Shown here: positions 34,110-46,439 of the stretch, piece by piece
How positions within the stretch are numbered: position 1 is the first letter of the stretch
Layout: each line of letters opens with the position of its first letter
Assembly (NCBI GenBank): GCA_018340805.1
Contig: JACMZG010001911.1
Location: 29,208,128-29,272,127 of the forward strand
Reading direction: 5' to 3'
DNA from: Microvelia longipes
Taxonomy: Eukaryota > Arthropoda > Insecta > Hemiptera > Veliidae
DNA: 64,000 bases
Program-made: the position numbers and the translations under genes
The notes under the pieces: model-generated
The model's input: only the letters and a program-made list of their open reading frames with translations
Databases searched by the model: none
What the model was told of the DNA's origin: nothing

Positions 34110-34745
34110 TGTGTGTGTGTGTGTGCGTGTGTCTGTTATCATCGTAGCTCTTGGTGTATTTATGCTAATGAGTTGAAACTTAATACAAAAATCAGTCTAC
34201 CGCTGTAGTTGTGCTATTCGGAAAATACTTTTTCATAACATCATTAACCCGTATTAATGGCCCAGCAAAAATTTTGACAAATCATAAAACGCGAAAGAAC
34301 GGAGCGATTTGATTGAGATTTGGAATGCGTGTGGCCATGTATGAAACTAAAATATGTTCTCATTTCGTTATCAACATTAGTGATATTTCACTATATAATT
34401 ATTATATAGTATTATGTGTATTACAATGTGTAGTTATTATATAGTTCACTATATAATAAACTATATAATTATTTGTATTCCTTTATGTGATAAATAGGTA
34501 CACTAAGTTATATTTTTACATGATAAGTATATTTATGATTTTCGTTATAGATAGATGAGAATAAAATAGATTCATTCACTCAGGACGCGCTAAGCGAGTC
34601 CGAGGACATGCTGCAGTATAAATTTAGCGCATTGTATATTCTGAGGACGAGCGAAGCGAGTCTGAAGCCTAGAGGATTAGCGTAGCGAATCCGATGTGAT
34701 AAAAAAATCCGAGGTACACCGTACCCGATTTTTTCAATTAATATA
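33965..34745 (-). repeat. Rep1 copy with GT microsatellite
   Basis: Tail side: GAAACCGGGATATCACCGGA, GTTTCAGGTGTTTTAGAGAC, a (GT)n tract at about 34073-34127, TATGCTAATGAGTTGAAAC and GCCCAGCAAAAATTTTGAC. After an AT-rich interval the head words follow at 34570-34740 (GGACGAGCGAAGCGAGTC, GATTAGCGTAGCGAATCCGA, GGTACACCGTACCCGA). This is close to a full-length copy. Confidence 0.7.
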
Positions 34746-36475
34746 TTAGTTTCACTCTGGGAATGAATATTCAAAATGGCATTTTTCTTCTCACAAAAAA
34801 TAATAATAATAAATTTTTAGTAAAGAGCAAGTAGAGAGATGAGGGGAATAACTTAAACATTGAATTCCATCTCTCTTTTCTTTTTTTTGGAAAAGTATAT
34901 AAAAAGTATATTTTATTTTATTAATTTAAACATTTTCATACTACCGATGAATTATTTATTCATATAGTCTGAAACAGTTGTTATTATTTTAACTAAATAT
35001 TGCTTAAATTGCAATGTACGAATCTACCTCTAGATTTACTTTAAATACTTCGGATACACTTGTATTTAACTTTTGTAACAGTTTTAGTCGTAAAACGAGT
35101 ATTTATGTGGTTCAATAATTTATCCTTTAAATGAACGAAGAACAAGGGTATAATCAAATGGATGTTATACATAATATATCAGTATGAACACCCTTGTACC
35201 TAAATTACTCTACATTATACCCTAGCTATTTAGTTGATTTATTAGGATACTATGGAATAGAAATATAATAGAAACTTATTTGCATAAGTTTAGAAGTTAA
35301 ATTAAATTTGTTGTTTTTCTTAAGTAAAACTTGTTATCAAAAATACTACCTGGCTATACTGCTGTTATATTGAGATTGATAAAACAGTCATACATGACTT
35401 TTAAAAGTTTTCATAATAAAAGCGGTCTATTCCATACACTGTGCTATAATTTGATTTTGCTGCAGTCTTTATGAACTTTTTAGGCCTATGGTAGAGGATT
35501 TACTTCTCTAATTTGGTTAAACACGAATTTACAGTGATAGTAATAAGTATCCACTGGAGTGCACCGTCACATATACAATGTTAATAGCTTGTGTAAAATA
35601 TAACTTCCCACAAAGAGTATAATAGGTATAGAATGTTGGGAGGTATACGAGAGAATCAGAAAGAAGGTAGTAGTGAACTCGGTGTTGGCCTCCAGCGGCA
35701 GCTCTGAAACAAACTATTTTTACCATAAAACTCTTCCTCATCTAAGTTAGCATCATAAAATAAATATCATCATACCGTTTTTATAACCATTTTAACGACA
35801 CGAGTATCTTCACAAATTATATAAAGGAAATATATGGATTAATTTTGTACTAGAAGTAGTTTGCTGAAAATAAGACGGCAGTAGCGCAAAATAGATGGCA
35901 TGGTGAAACTACCAAATTAACACTAGCGCTCCTGTCAACTGGCTACGGAACTAACCTTTTCAATGGTCCTTTTTAACCTTCAATGGTCTTTCTTTTCTCA
36001 ACTAAAAAGAAAGACCATCTTTCTTTGTCTACATATTCTTTGACTTAACCTAGAATTTTATACAGAATATGAATTGTAAAGTATATGTATTATAATCTAA
36101 ACTTCGCTGTTTTTTTTAGATCCCTTATATGAATTTAAATTTAAAAGTATATAATTTCTAAGAGTATTTAAATTAAAAAAAAAATACTTGTGAGTTATAT
36201 AAATAAATACACATGATGCCAATTAGTCCAAGCTTGGCACAATTGTTGGAGTTGGGTATTACTTAATGCATGCTAAATTTTACATTAGTCAAATCTTTTT
36301 TCCGTGTTTCATCAATTTTAAGTATTTTTCGTTGAGTTATAAATAGTTATCATTCGTAGTCATAGAAAAGTTGTTTTCCAGAGAGCTCAACTAGACTTAA
36401 ATATTGATAATCGTTCTGGATTTCAACTTTCGAACACGAACATTACAAACTACAATAATAACAGACTCTTACCTA
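34746..36475. other. AT-rich intergenic
   Basis: No gene or shared repeat is recognised. Confidence 0.35.
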
Positions 36476-36477
36476 AA

Positions 36478-36660
36478 CACATATATACACACATATACAG
36501 GCAGACACACACACACTGACAACTTTGAGAAAACCACTCAGGAGGTCTTAAATCATCTGAAACGGTTTATTTAGGTGAATTCCCAGTTTCACATTTTAAT
36601 GCAGACACAATACCATTCCTATATCCTTATACTATGCAAATGAATAAACGTAAAAGTATG
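36478..36660 (+). repeat. Rep1 tail fragment
   Basis: A CA-rich tract, then ACTTTGAGAAAACCACTCAG, GAGGTCTTAAATCATCTGAAA and CACAATACC..TCCTATATCC.TA, ending near AATGAATAAACGTAAAA. Confidence 0.6.
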
Positions 36661-36785
36661 GGGAATTCACTTGAGTAGACTCACTGGAAGACCATTTCCG
36701 AAAGTCTTTACCATGTTTCAAGGATTATATGTTAGTGCATCTGAAATGTTTCACTTGATATTTGACAATTTTTCTCGCACACCTT

Positions 36786-36804
36786 GGTTATATATATGTA
36801 TATA

Positions 36805-36855
<51 letters not shown>

Positions 36856-36885
36856 ATATATATATAATATATATATTATATTCAT
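36786..36885. repeat. AT dinucleotide microsatellite
   Basis: Interrupted (TA)n of about 100 bp. Confidence 0.85.
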
Positions 36886-36889
36886 ATTC

Positions 36890-39415
36890 ATACATAAACC
36901 GATAGTCCGAAATGACGTAACATATTATTTTTATAATGTGATCACCAAATAGATGATAAAATATTCTTCTGTTATTTTTAATTGTTTTATCCTGTTATAT
37001 AATTTTATTAAATATATATTAATAATTAAATTTAATATTAAACTTTATTAAAATAAATGTATTGTTTGATAAGGTAAGTATCAAATATAATCGTTGAAAA
37101 AATACTATAAAATCATCCAGTCAAAGTTAACAAAGAATTTTTGCCAACCGAAACATTGAGGTTTTTACTTTACCTGTGCAAACATTACCAGTATAAATAT
37201 TTTCCCTATACTGTGAAGGAATATTCTCGCTATTTCGCTTCCTTATTGAAACCTGGCATAATGAGATATTTAAATTAGATTTTTCAAGGAGGAAAACATT
37301 AATATGAAAAGTGTTGCGTCATTCCCAACTGTATGTTAGCGTGTGGTTTTTGATGAAAATGACAGTGTTACACAGATGAGGGAAATACACATGTTTGGTA
37401 GTAAAAGGCACAAAATAGTTTAACTTTTTTTAAGGAAATATTATATGTATGTATGTATATATAAATATATATTCCGATATGCTGTAAGTACCTTCAAAGG
37501 TGATCGTTATAAAATATAACCTTCTTAAAGGATTATTATTCTCATAATTTCACTTAAATATTACAGTTTTCCCCTATAAATAACTTTTGAAATATTTTTT
37601 GTGGCTATCTAAAGAAATCTCAATTTAATTAAATTTATTTTTTTTTAACTTTCTTATAACCTAAAAGTAAACCTTCACAATAAAAGACGTGATGTTTTTG
37701 TGGGATCAGTTATGACGTTCATTATTAGTGAGAATGATCGATCTGACTCGATCGACTGGACAGATATAGTACAAGAACCGGATCGTATGAAATGCTTATG
37801 GAATACGATCACCAGTTAAATACGATGTGTGTACGTAGTAATATAAACATATAGTTGCATATTTCACAGCCTGTATTAACGAAAATGCCAAACAATGTAA
37901 GCCTTTTATTATTGCTTCAACCTTTTAACTATGAAACTTAGTTGTGAAGTAATGACCTGATTTATATAATATTATCTAAATAATATGTCTATTATTATCT
38001 AAAATCTTAGACTGTGATTAGATGTGTACGTAGTTCTTATCTTGTCTATCACCCCCGCAACTTACGAAACTTCAAAATGATTTACATGTTATGAAATAAC
38101 AGTTTTACGTTCGGTGGTCCTAATAAATGAATTAAATATCTTTTTATACCTATAGTTCAAGTGAGCAACTAAGTGATAGATGAAGGAAACAGAATAAGTT
38201 AGTAGATGGTTTAGTAAGTATACTGACTTCAGCTACACCCGAGTACTCTACACTCGATTGTTCTCTTAAACCCTTTTATAATTTCAAAAATTTTGATACA
38301 AAAATACTATGCTGATTTTAGATAAAAGTTTCAAAATGCTTGATGCTGACTGAATGCGAAAATAGTAGACTCTTAGCAACTCGCCTTGCAGGATATAATT
38401 GTTATTGTGGAAAACAAATTGTTAGCTTGATACAAGAAATCTGCAGGTTATTATATGATAAAGAGGGCTTTACATAATTCTACGATTTTTGTTTACAGTA
38501 ATTTATTTTATAATCAAACCCAATTATTACATTTTTTTTAAAATAAAAGATGCAAATAACAAATGTCTTGTTCAATACGTCCTCTTATGCCCTTTTTCGA
38601 TTCTGATCCACGCTATCGAAGTATTATAATGGAATAGGCACAATTAAAACACCTCAAGAGGTCTAAAGACCTCTAAAATTATGTCCACCCAAAAAAGAAA
38701 AATCACTTTGATATGCGATTTTTTAATCAACTGAGAAAAAACCCTGAAACGAATTTCAGGAGGTAATTTTTAATTTGGAAATTCGCTAATAATTATTTTC
38801 CCTAGCTACCTTTAAATTATCTTATAAAATATTTAACAAATAATAATTATTGATGTTTTGTGTCCATTAAGCATGTCCAGTGATATGTTATGTGATGAAA
38901 TTTATGCACAAACTTTGACCAGAACAAAATGCATTGGTACATTTATCAAGATTCTTTTTTAAAATGAATATATACTATACTACAAAAGTGATATTATTTC
39001 CATCAGAAAACCCCAAAAATATTAAAGAGATAAATTAAAATAATTAATAGGGAGCAAGGTTGGGCAAAAGACTAAGGAATTTAGCTCTCTACATCAATCA
39101 GGCTTTAAAGGGCATTATGGATTATATCCTAAACCGCTTGTAAGGTACTTAGAAAACTTAAAATTCTGTTTGAAAACTTTGAGGTACAGATAGCTCAAGT
39201 TGAAAGAGGATTGTCTTCGATATTTACATTCCAATCCCTTTCATTAATTTACTTTTTAAGGTTTTATTATTAAACATCAGTCATAAATGTGGCTCTAGCC
39301 AGTCGTTTTTTCATTAATTAATATCCTTAAAAAATAAATAATTAAAGTTACAAGTATTAAGAAAGAGACTGTGTTGACCACACATGTTAATGAATTCCTC
39401 TTTTAAGCAAAACAA
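36890..39415. other. AT-rich intergenic
   Basis: No gene or repeat shared with other parts of the window is recognised in about 2.5 kb. Confidence 0.35.
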
Positions 39416-39417
39416 AA

Positions 39418-39857
39418 AAATCGGGTACGGGGTACCTCTAAACTTTTCTTCATCACATTGAATTCGCTACGCTCATCCTCCCTGCTTCGGAGTCGCTTTG
39501 CTCGTCCTCAGAATATACAATTTACCAAATTTATACTGCAACATGTCGTTGGACACGTTTCGCTCGTCCTCAGATTGTAAATGCATACGCTTCATTCTCA
39601 GCGGTAACCAACATACAGCACTGACCACGCACAATGCTACTTAATTTTTATGATCCATAAAAAATTATGGATATACTTGTCATATTGAAATGAAAATTGG
39701 TGTACTTATTTATTAAGTAAAATGTATAAATTCGTAGTAAATTTCAACACAATTGAATCATCTTCCAATTTCATACAATTTTTAAAAAACGTACATAAGT
39801 CATTCGATAAAAATTTGACTAATGCTGATAATAAAAAGAAACTTAGCATATATGTTA
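39418..39857 (+). repeat. Rep1 copy, left part (interrupted by a LINE)
   Basis: Head: ATCGGGTACGGGGTACCTCT, TTCGCTACGCTCATCCTCC, GAGTCGCTTTGCTCGTCCTC. Body: TTTTTATGATCCATAAAAAA, ACTTGTCATATTGAAATGAA, up to AGCATATATGTTA, where the LINE begins. Rep1 resumes at 41581. Confidence 0.75.
39845..39857 (+). repeat. Target-site duplication of the LINE
   Basis: AGCATATATGTTA here and AGCATATATTGTTA at 41581-41594 flank the LINE and differ by one inserted T. The same sequence is continuous in the inverted Rep1 piece (41754-41771), which confirms it is the pre-insertion Rep1 sequence. Confidence 0.75.
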
Positions 39858-41580
39858 TTATTATTATTATTATTATTAATTGTGAGGGTAGGTGTAAAAC
39901 CTTTTGCACTGCGACTTTGAGTCTTTTGTACAAGTACCCTCGTGTTCTAAGCTTATAGGAGATCCTTTCCTTTTATTATTTCTAAAAGTTTGTGTACTAA
40001 ATTGGCATCTGGGTTTTCAATTCTGCTTAGTGTGGCTTCTCCAAACAACAGAAATCTCTTGTATGCTAGAGCTTCGCATTCAAAGATGATGTGTGATGAT
40101 GTTTCAGGGCATTGGCCACAGAGTCTACAGACAGGCTCTTCTTGAAATATGCCGATGGTATGCATATGTTTGCGTAAGTGACAATGACCAGTTATTAAGC
40201 CCGTCACTATACTCAAGTTTTTCTTATTTAGCTTTAGAAGAGCATCTGTCAGTTTGGCTTGAGGACCTCTCAACATGAGTTTACTGTGCCTCAAACCAGG
40301 AGCATTATTCCAGTGTTTGGTGTTTACCTCTAAGCCATTCATTCACTGCCGTCTTGACTTGTGTTTTCGAAATGCCATAACTGGTTCAGGTCCTATGGAG
40401 TTTGATTTGAACCTTGTCTTGCTAAATCATCTGCAACCTCATTACCATCTATACTTTATGTCCTGGAACCCATCTAACTGATACTTGATTTTCAGCAGCC
40501 AAACTGGTAAGGTTTTGTAAACATTCCACACCAGTTTAGAGTTAACTTTGTAGGATCCCAGGGCTTTTATGGCAGCTTGACTGTCAGTATAAATGAACAC
40601 TGACGCTTGCTTAGTGTTTCGTTTGAGATTTTTCGAGAATGCAGGTGTTAATTGAGAACACTTCTGACTGAAAGACTGAGGCATGTTTTGCCCTAGAGGG
40701 ATAGAGATTTTATTTTCAGTGTTAAATTCATACACACTCCACCTGATCCGCTGTCCATTTTAGATCCATCTGTAAACCACACAACAGCATCGTCTTTTGG
40801 TGGAAAGGAGTCTTCAACAAAGTTACAACTAAGTGAGAACGGTTGATCATAGGAGTAAGTTATTGTCATTTGGTCGGAGTTCATATCTAGTAATGGATTA
40901 CGAATCAGTGTGATTATTTCAGAGTGTCCCCGGTGTGGATTTGATTTCCAGTTACCAGAAATTTGTAGTCTATATGCTGCTAATCGAGCTTCGCTTTTGA
41001 TGACAAGTTCAAGAGGAGGAAGCCCTAGCATTACTTCTAAAGAAACTGTAGGACTTGTGCTCATAGATCCAGTTATTGAAAGACAGGCCAGCCTCTGAAC
41101 AGAGTTTAATTGTTTTACAGCAGTGGCTTGGTTTGTTTTAGGCCACCATACCAGAGAACAGTATGTGATTACTGGTCTGACTACCATTAAGTAAAGCCAG
41201 TATAAAACACGTGGTTTTAAACCCCAAATTTTTCCAAAGGCTCTCCTTAAGGACATAAGTATTAGTTTTGATTTGTGAATGACTCTATCTAGGTGAGGGT
41301 TCCAAGTCAGTTTTTTATCTAGTATCACTCCAAGGTACTTTACATGATCAGTTAACTGTAATCTTTCTTCAAACAGCATTGGGGTTCTTACAGTAGGTTG
41401 ATTTCGCTGCTTGGTAAAGATTATTAGAGCTGTTTTAGAAGGATTAACTGAGAGATTAACATCTCGACACCACTTTTCAATTAGTGATATTGGGTTTTGC
41501 ATAACTTCAAGAGTTGTATTTATAAATTTGCTTGTAATTATAACCACTATGTCGTCAGCATACCCAATGGTAAAATACCT
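39858..41580 (-). mobile_element. I/LOA/R1-like LINE, 5'-truncated, frameshifted
   Basis: Minus strand. It begins inside the reverse transcriptase palm: the YADD catalytic box is at about 41551-41562, followed by KYLGVILDKKLTWNPH and VVRPVITYCSLVWW. An RNase H domain follows: FTDGSK near 40770, YTDSQAAIKAL near 40585, VPGHK at about 40459, and GNEVAD.LARQGSNQTP in the next frame. The C-terminal domain has CRLCG, PETSSHIIFECEAL and ends at a stop near 39953. Frameshifts lie near 40715, 40445 and 40350, so it is a pseudogene. The 3' end is a (TAA)n tail at 39858-39882, typical of I-type elements. RNase H places it in the I/R1/LOA group rather than CR1 or RTE. The first 5' part of the RT and the whole endonuclease are missing. 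Confidence 0.85.
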
Positions 41581-41605
41581 AGCATATATTGTTAGTCTTA
41601 TACAA
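41581..41605 (+). repeat. Rep1 fragment with second target-site duplication
   Basis: AGCATATATTGTTAGTCTTA continues the Rep1 copy after the LINE and then breaks off at TATAC, where the inverted arm of the palindrome begins. Confidence 0.6.
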
Positions 41606-41611
41606 TAACAC

Positions 41612-41913
41612 AAATAACACAACTGCGGAAAAAATATTTCTTTTAAGAAATCATTAACTTGTAATAATGACTCAGCAAAAATTTCGAAAAATCACAAATC
41701 GCGGAAAAACGATGCGATCATATTGAGATTTCGCACGCATGTGGCCATGTATAAGACTAACATATATGCTATATACATGGCCACATGCGTGCGAAATCTC
41801 AATATGATCGCATCGTTTTTCCGCGATTTGTGATTTTTCGAAATTTTTGCTGAGTCATTATTACAAGTTAATGATTTCTTAAAAGAAATATTTTTTCCGC
41901 AGTTGTGTTATTT
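41612..41913. repeat. 302-bp palindrome: two exact 142-bp arms of Rep1
   Basis: 41612-41753 and 41772-41913 are reverse complements of each other. I found no mismatch on base-by-base reading. The spacer is 18 nt (41754-41771), and it too is inverted Rep1 sequence matching AGCATATATGTTAGTCT. The right arm continues into normal Rep1 (to about 42165); the left arm is a truncated inverted copy. Confidence 0.9.
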
Positions 41914-42165
41914 TCCGGATAGCAAAACTGTAGCAGTAGACTGATTTTTTTACAAAGTTTCAACTCTCTAGAATAAATACACTAGGAGCTACGATGATAC
42001 CAGACACACACACACACATACAGACAGACAACTTTGAGAAAACCACTCAAGAAGCCTTTAAAACGCTTGAAAAGGATATTTCTCGGTTCATCCCGGTTTC
42101 GGATTTTTTTGCAAACACAATACTTGTCCCATATACCTACATATAAATGAGGAAAAGTAATAATT
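41914..42165 (+). repeat. Rep1 copy, right part
   Basis: It continues from the right palindrome arm through GTAGCAGTAGACTGATTTTT, a CA tract and AAACCACTCAAGAAGCC to ATACTTGTCCCATATACCTA and ATGAGGAAAAGTAA. Confidence 0.75.
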
Positions 42166-42614
42166 TTGAGTAAAGTTTTTATAAATCAAAACCTTTTCGA
42201 TAAGTTTAAAATGACCGGTTTCATTATATTTACAATAAGGTCCTTTGTGATTTCTAGAGAGGGTCTAGATTTATCCCATGGGTATGAATAGGTATAAAAC
42301 TTGTATACCCCTGAGGGTACAACTATTTTTCATTTTAAGGACGTGTAAGTGCTGCTACGTGAATATTTAATAATAATCAGTGGGCGTGTCATTTTGCCCC
42401 ATGGCTCTAAGATATTTATACTTTTCCTCATTTATACAAAAGTGCTGTTTTCACTAAAAACAAACAAAATTGTCAAGTTAGAAATTAGGCGCCAGTCCAT
42501 CCTTTTTTGTTGTACACAAGTTGTATACATTGCTTCAATACATTGCAGCAAGAATATCTATAGTTTTGACGGATCACTACAGTTATGCATTATTGATCGT
42601 TGGCAATAAAATAA

Positions 42615-42740
42615 ACGTTTCGAATATAAAATAGGTTCTAAATTCTGAGGAGAAGCGAAGCGTGTACGAAATGGTTAGAATGAGCATATCGAATTATACA
42701 AGGTGTTATAAAGTTCCCAGGTATACCCCACATCTGATTT
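42615..42740 (-). repeat. Rep1 head fragment
   Basis: Inverted head words GAGGAGAAGCGAAGCGTGTA, ATGAGCATATCGAAT and CAGGTATACCCCACATCTGA. It lies 3' of the larger Rep1 copy, in the opposite orientation. Confidence 0.5.
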
Positions 42741-43682
42741 GGCATTAATTAACTTGAAGACTATACAGCCAAAATAATATAACATTATATGTATCACAAT
42801 CTTTTTTCGATGCCTAAAATTTATTACACAATCTTTTTGAACTATAGAAACAAACTTATTATTATTTATGAAAAAATGTATACTTTGTATCTTCTTAATG
42901 TGAATATTACCTTATAATAACTTTATTTGGTCGATCTTAGTAATTTTGCATAGTTTGATGTAAAACAAGCTTTAAATAATCGTGATAGATTCGATCTTGA
43001 ATATTTATCTTGGAATATAATTTTCTCAATTTGAACTAGGAACAATATTATTAATAATATAATTTTATTGTTATTATATTTTTTTCAATTTGTTTTCAAT
43101 AATCTTTAGATGTATGCAATACTTTTGCAGGTTTATATTACTTTACTTGATAATTTTTAGGATAAACAAAAATGGTCGAGTTAGGTGTCGTTTTGCCAGT
43201 TTTTTGAGGCCTTGAGTAGAATAAAACCGGTCCAGAATCGACAAGAGCACTGGTATTTATTCTTATCATTTGCACTGTTTATGCTTATAACTACAACAAA
43301 TTTCTGGCAACATCTTAATTAATTAAGCAGTTGATTTTTTTTTATTTCAAGTATAATCATTTTTGAAAGTACCAAAAAATACCATTAATTTATTTTGTTT
43401 TGGCTCCATTCATAATTTGTAGTCAAAATAAAAACTGTATTTCTTACTAATTCGTTTATTTTACGAATAAGAAATATTTCACAGGTAATGTGTATTTATC
43501 TTCTAATCCGTTTTATTTATTAAATTCTTTTGAATTGCTCTTTGTGTGACGTTCGTTGCCATAATGGGTGTATCAAGATCAAGATGACTTTAATCTTTTG
43601 TGTTTATTATTTTTTTCGTGAGTCCTGTTGTACCACGCCCCGGTAGTATTGTAAAGGTTGCATCTACTCATACATTATCAAG
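42741..43682. other. Intergenic upstream of gene B
   Basis: The sequence is AT-rich and no repeat is recognised. GC content rises from about 43610 (CACGCCCCGGTAGTA) toward the promoter. Confidence 0.4.
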
Positions 43683-43722
43683 TATATAAAGAGAATCTGT
43701 TGTAGAACAAAGTACGTCAGTT
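43683..43722 (+). promoter_or_regulatory. Core promoter of gene B
   Basis: TATATAAA lies at 43683-43690 and an arthropod initiator TCAGTT at 43717-43722. The likely start A (43719) is 36 bp from the first T of the TATA box. The initiator with its 3' flank (TCAGTTCTT) is identical to that of gene C. The inferred 5' UTR is about 36 nt. Confidence 0.8.
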
Positions 43723-43754
43723 CTTGATACAACACAGAACTAGCATCATAAACA

Positions 43755-46341
43755 ATGGCTTCACTCAAAGTACTCGTAAGTATTATCTATCATAATATTT
43801 TAAATTCATGAAAAATCATTTTTAAAATAAAAAAGTAAAATACTAAATAGAAATTAAAGTCTGTAAATAAAAATAAAATTTTAAATATGATTTTTTACTA
43901 TCATAGCTTAAAAACTGATCTTAATTTTTTTTTACCCAGCCACAAAGTTTTATTTGTATAATTTTTTTAAGTATTAACGAGTATAGGTAAGACCGTTTAT
44001 CCTATCGTATAATATTTTCATTATCTGCAAGATTTTTATTTTCTTTAATACTTCTTTGTTTTACATTAATTTTTATGTAAAAATTTATAAAACTATCCTT
44101 CAAATCTTGACATCGTTAACTAAGTGTATATAATAGTCACTATTTAGGTTTCAAATAAAGCTCAGATGCGGAGCATCCGTACATGAATTCTGCATTTTTA
44201 TTAAGTTTCCTAAAAATCTATTTTTTAAAATTCATATCTGCCACTCTTTATATATACATAACTATCAATGCCATTTATTATTTTATTTTTTATATTCTTT
44301 GTTTAATTCCTACTTATTACATAAATTTATTTCATTTTCATCCCAATAGTTCAGACTTTTATAAATAAATTAAGATATTTTTATTTCTATTTTAGGCTTG
44401 ATCAAGGGGACTTTAGTTCTATAAAAAGTTTTGAACTCCATCTCAAGCCTGAGATGGAGTTCTATAAACTTTCCAGTGCTACAAAGAACAAACTATTTCT
44501 ATTTTAATATTAATAGAATTTTAATATTTTTATCCAGTATATAGTGAATTTTTTCATATTTACTCTCATGATTCCAGACGTAGAGTAATCTAGAGTTTGA
44601 AATGAGGGCATTTAGTATTTCAATATTTTTAACGATTGAAGTTATCTATTTTGTATTATTTTTGCATGCTTTGATAAAAATTTTATGACAACAACATTTT
44701 AAATACTAAAGTGAACTTACTGCTTCCTTTCTATTAATTCTGCAGTAATTAACTGTATAACAGTAAAAAACTTTTTACTATTTCCTATCAGTTTCCTAAT
44801 ATTTCAATTTTGTGGTATTTTTTTTGTTTTCCCGCTTTATTTTTTTTTGCTTCTTTTGTTTATTGTAATAAATTTTTAATCCAATTTTATTTTTCTTTCT
44901 CTAATTTTTTTTAAAGGATGGGCAATTACTTTAATCCTTTTTTCTAAAAATCCCTTTGCAATGACATTTTATTATAGACATTTTCACTTCACTTTTAAAT
45001 AAGTATAATAAAACAAAAAAATATTTTTTTCTTTAAAAAATTGTTAGAGTATTTTTTTTAATGCTAATGATGTTACTTTACAAATACATAAAGTTAATTT
45101 TGCTCTAAATTACTTCAAATTGGGATGAATATAGACTTTGTAGGAATTGGAGTTGAATTACATTATCTCCTTTATCTTCTTTGTAGCTCAACTTTTTCAC
45201 AAAGCTGGTGAAAATTTCTTTTTTTAAACTTTCGTTAAAAAAGAAAATTTGATTTTTTATATAGAGAACACTCATATTTTAAGATTATTTAATAACTTGT
45301 TTATTATATTTAGTTTTTCGTATAATTCGTAATATTATAATTATTAAAATATTAAAGCATTTTCTTTCAAAATTACTCTAGTGGAACTAAAATTAAAAAC
45401 AAATTTGAAATTTAAAACATACTTATACCTTATAAAGTTGAGCTAATATAAATTATTTATGCAAATATTAGTTTTAGAATATTTTACTTAAGAAAGCAAG
45501 CGTATTTTAATATTAAGTATAAATGTAGCACTTAATTTAGCAAAGGTCTGCATTTTTTTATTAATTTTTAATTAAGTCCAAAGCTTGGACTTAATATTTT
45601 TCATGGATCTCAAGCTTATAACAAGATAATCTAAAAACAAAGTTTGAACATTTCAAGGATTGTAAACAATACGTTTACTGTGAGTATTTTTCATGATAAA
45701 AATTGTAATTCACTGAACCAAATTTTTCTCACAAGCGTATTTTTTCCTTTAAAAAAATTCAAGATTTTACAATTTATGTGTAAAAGTCATAACTTTAGCA
45801 AGCATCACAAATTAAATTAAAAGTAACATAAGCGATTTTAGCACAGTGCAACTGTGTCCACTTAAGCAACTTAAGTTTTTAAGTTTAAAAACTTAAGCAC
45901 ACTTTTTTTCATGTATTTAATTCTTACACATAGACATGATATTTTTCTAAATAAAAATTCCAGAAAAATAGACTTTTATAACCAAGATAACAGAAATATA
46001 AACTCGTTGTTAAGGCCTAACGTAATTTGATAACTTAACGTATTCACTTATATAATTAGTATTTAAAATATGTAATTTATACTATTTTGATGGAAATGTT
46101 ATTCATAATATTTTTGCAGATCTTCCTTTGCTTGGCTGTCGCCATGGTATTTGCTGGTGAATCTGAACGTGTTAAGAAGGACGTAGTTCTTGGATACGGT
46201 GCTTATCCATATGCCTACAGTGCTCTTGCAGCTCCTGCTTACGTACCAACTGCTTACTCCGCTGCTGCTTACCCATATGCTTACCCAACTGCTTATTCAG
46301 CCTACTCAGCTTTCCCAGCTTATAGAAGCATCTACTACTGA
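43755..46341 (+). CDS. Gene B: small secreted Tyr/Ala/Pro-rich cuticle-like protein
   Basis: Exons 43755-43775 and 46120-46341. Exon 1 encodes MASLKVL, followed by the donor GTAAGT. The acceptor TATTTTTGCAG precedes ATCTTCCTTTGC. The intron is 2344 bp, phase 0. The product is 80 aa. Residues 1-19 (MASLKVLIFLCLAVAMVFA) are a signal peptide. The mature part begins GESERVKKDVVLG, nearly identical to gene A at this point, then continues with GAYPYAYS, APAYVPTAYS and YPYAYPTAYSAYSAFPAY, ending RSIYY (14 Tyr in 61 residues). The dibasic KK could be a processing site. Composition suggests an extracellular structural protein; the specific tissue cannot be read from sequence. An in-frame ATG upstream of exon 2 (46090) exists, but it would drop the good acceptor and delay the signal peptide, so the spliced start is preferred. 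Confidence 0.9.
44433..44462. repeat. 13-bp hairpin in intron of gene B
   Basis: GAACTCCATCTCA (44433-44445) is exactly inverted at 44450-44462 around AGCC. The pairing may extend with flanking AAAGTTT/AAACTTT. The rest of the intron (43776-46119) is AT-rich with no other feature recognised. Confidence 0.8.
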
Positions 46342-46383
46342 GCACATCATCAAATTCCCTTTTCCCGCACCTTCCTATAATTT

Positions 46384-46389
46384 ATTAAA
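46384..46389 (+). terminator. Possible poly(A) signal of gene B
   Basis: ATTAAA, the commonest variant signal, lies 43 bp after the stop codon. There is no AATAAA in the next 100 bp. Confidence 0.35.
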
Positions 46390-46439
46390 CCAAATCCATC
46401 AGATGTATAATTAACACAATACCAAAATACAGCAGTTTT

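Noticed and set aside
46087..46341. Unspliced start of gene B at 46090 (and of gene C at 61088)
   Set aside because: The leading residues are intron sequence ahead of a good acceptor. The distant first exons give better signal peptides, consensus donors and TATA promoters.
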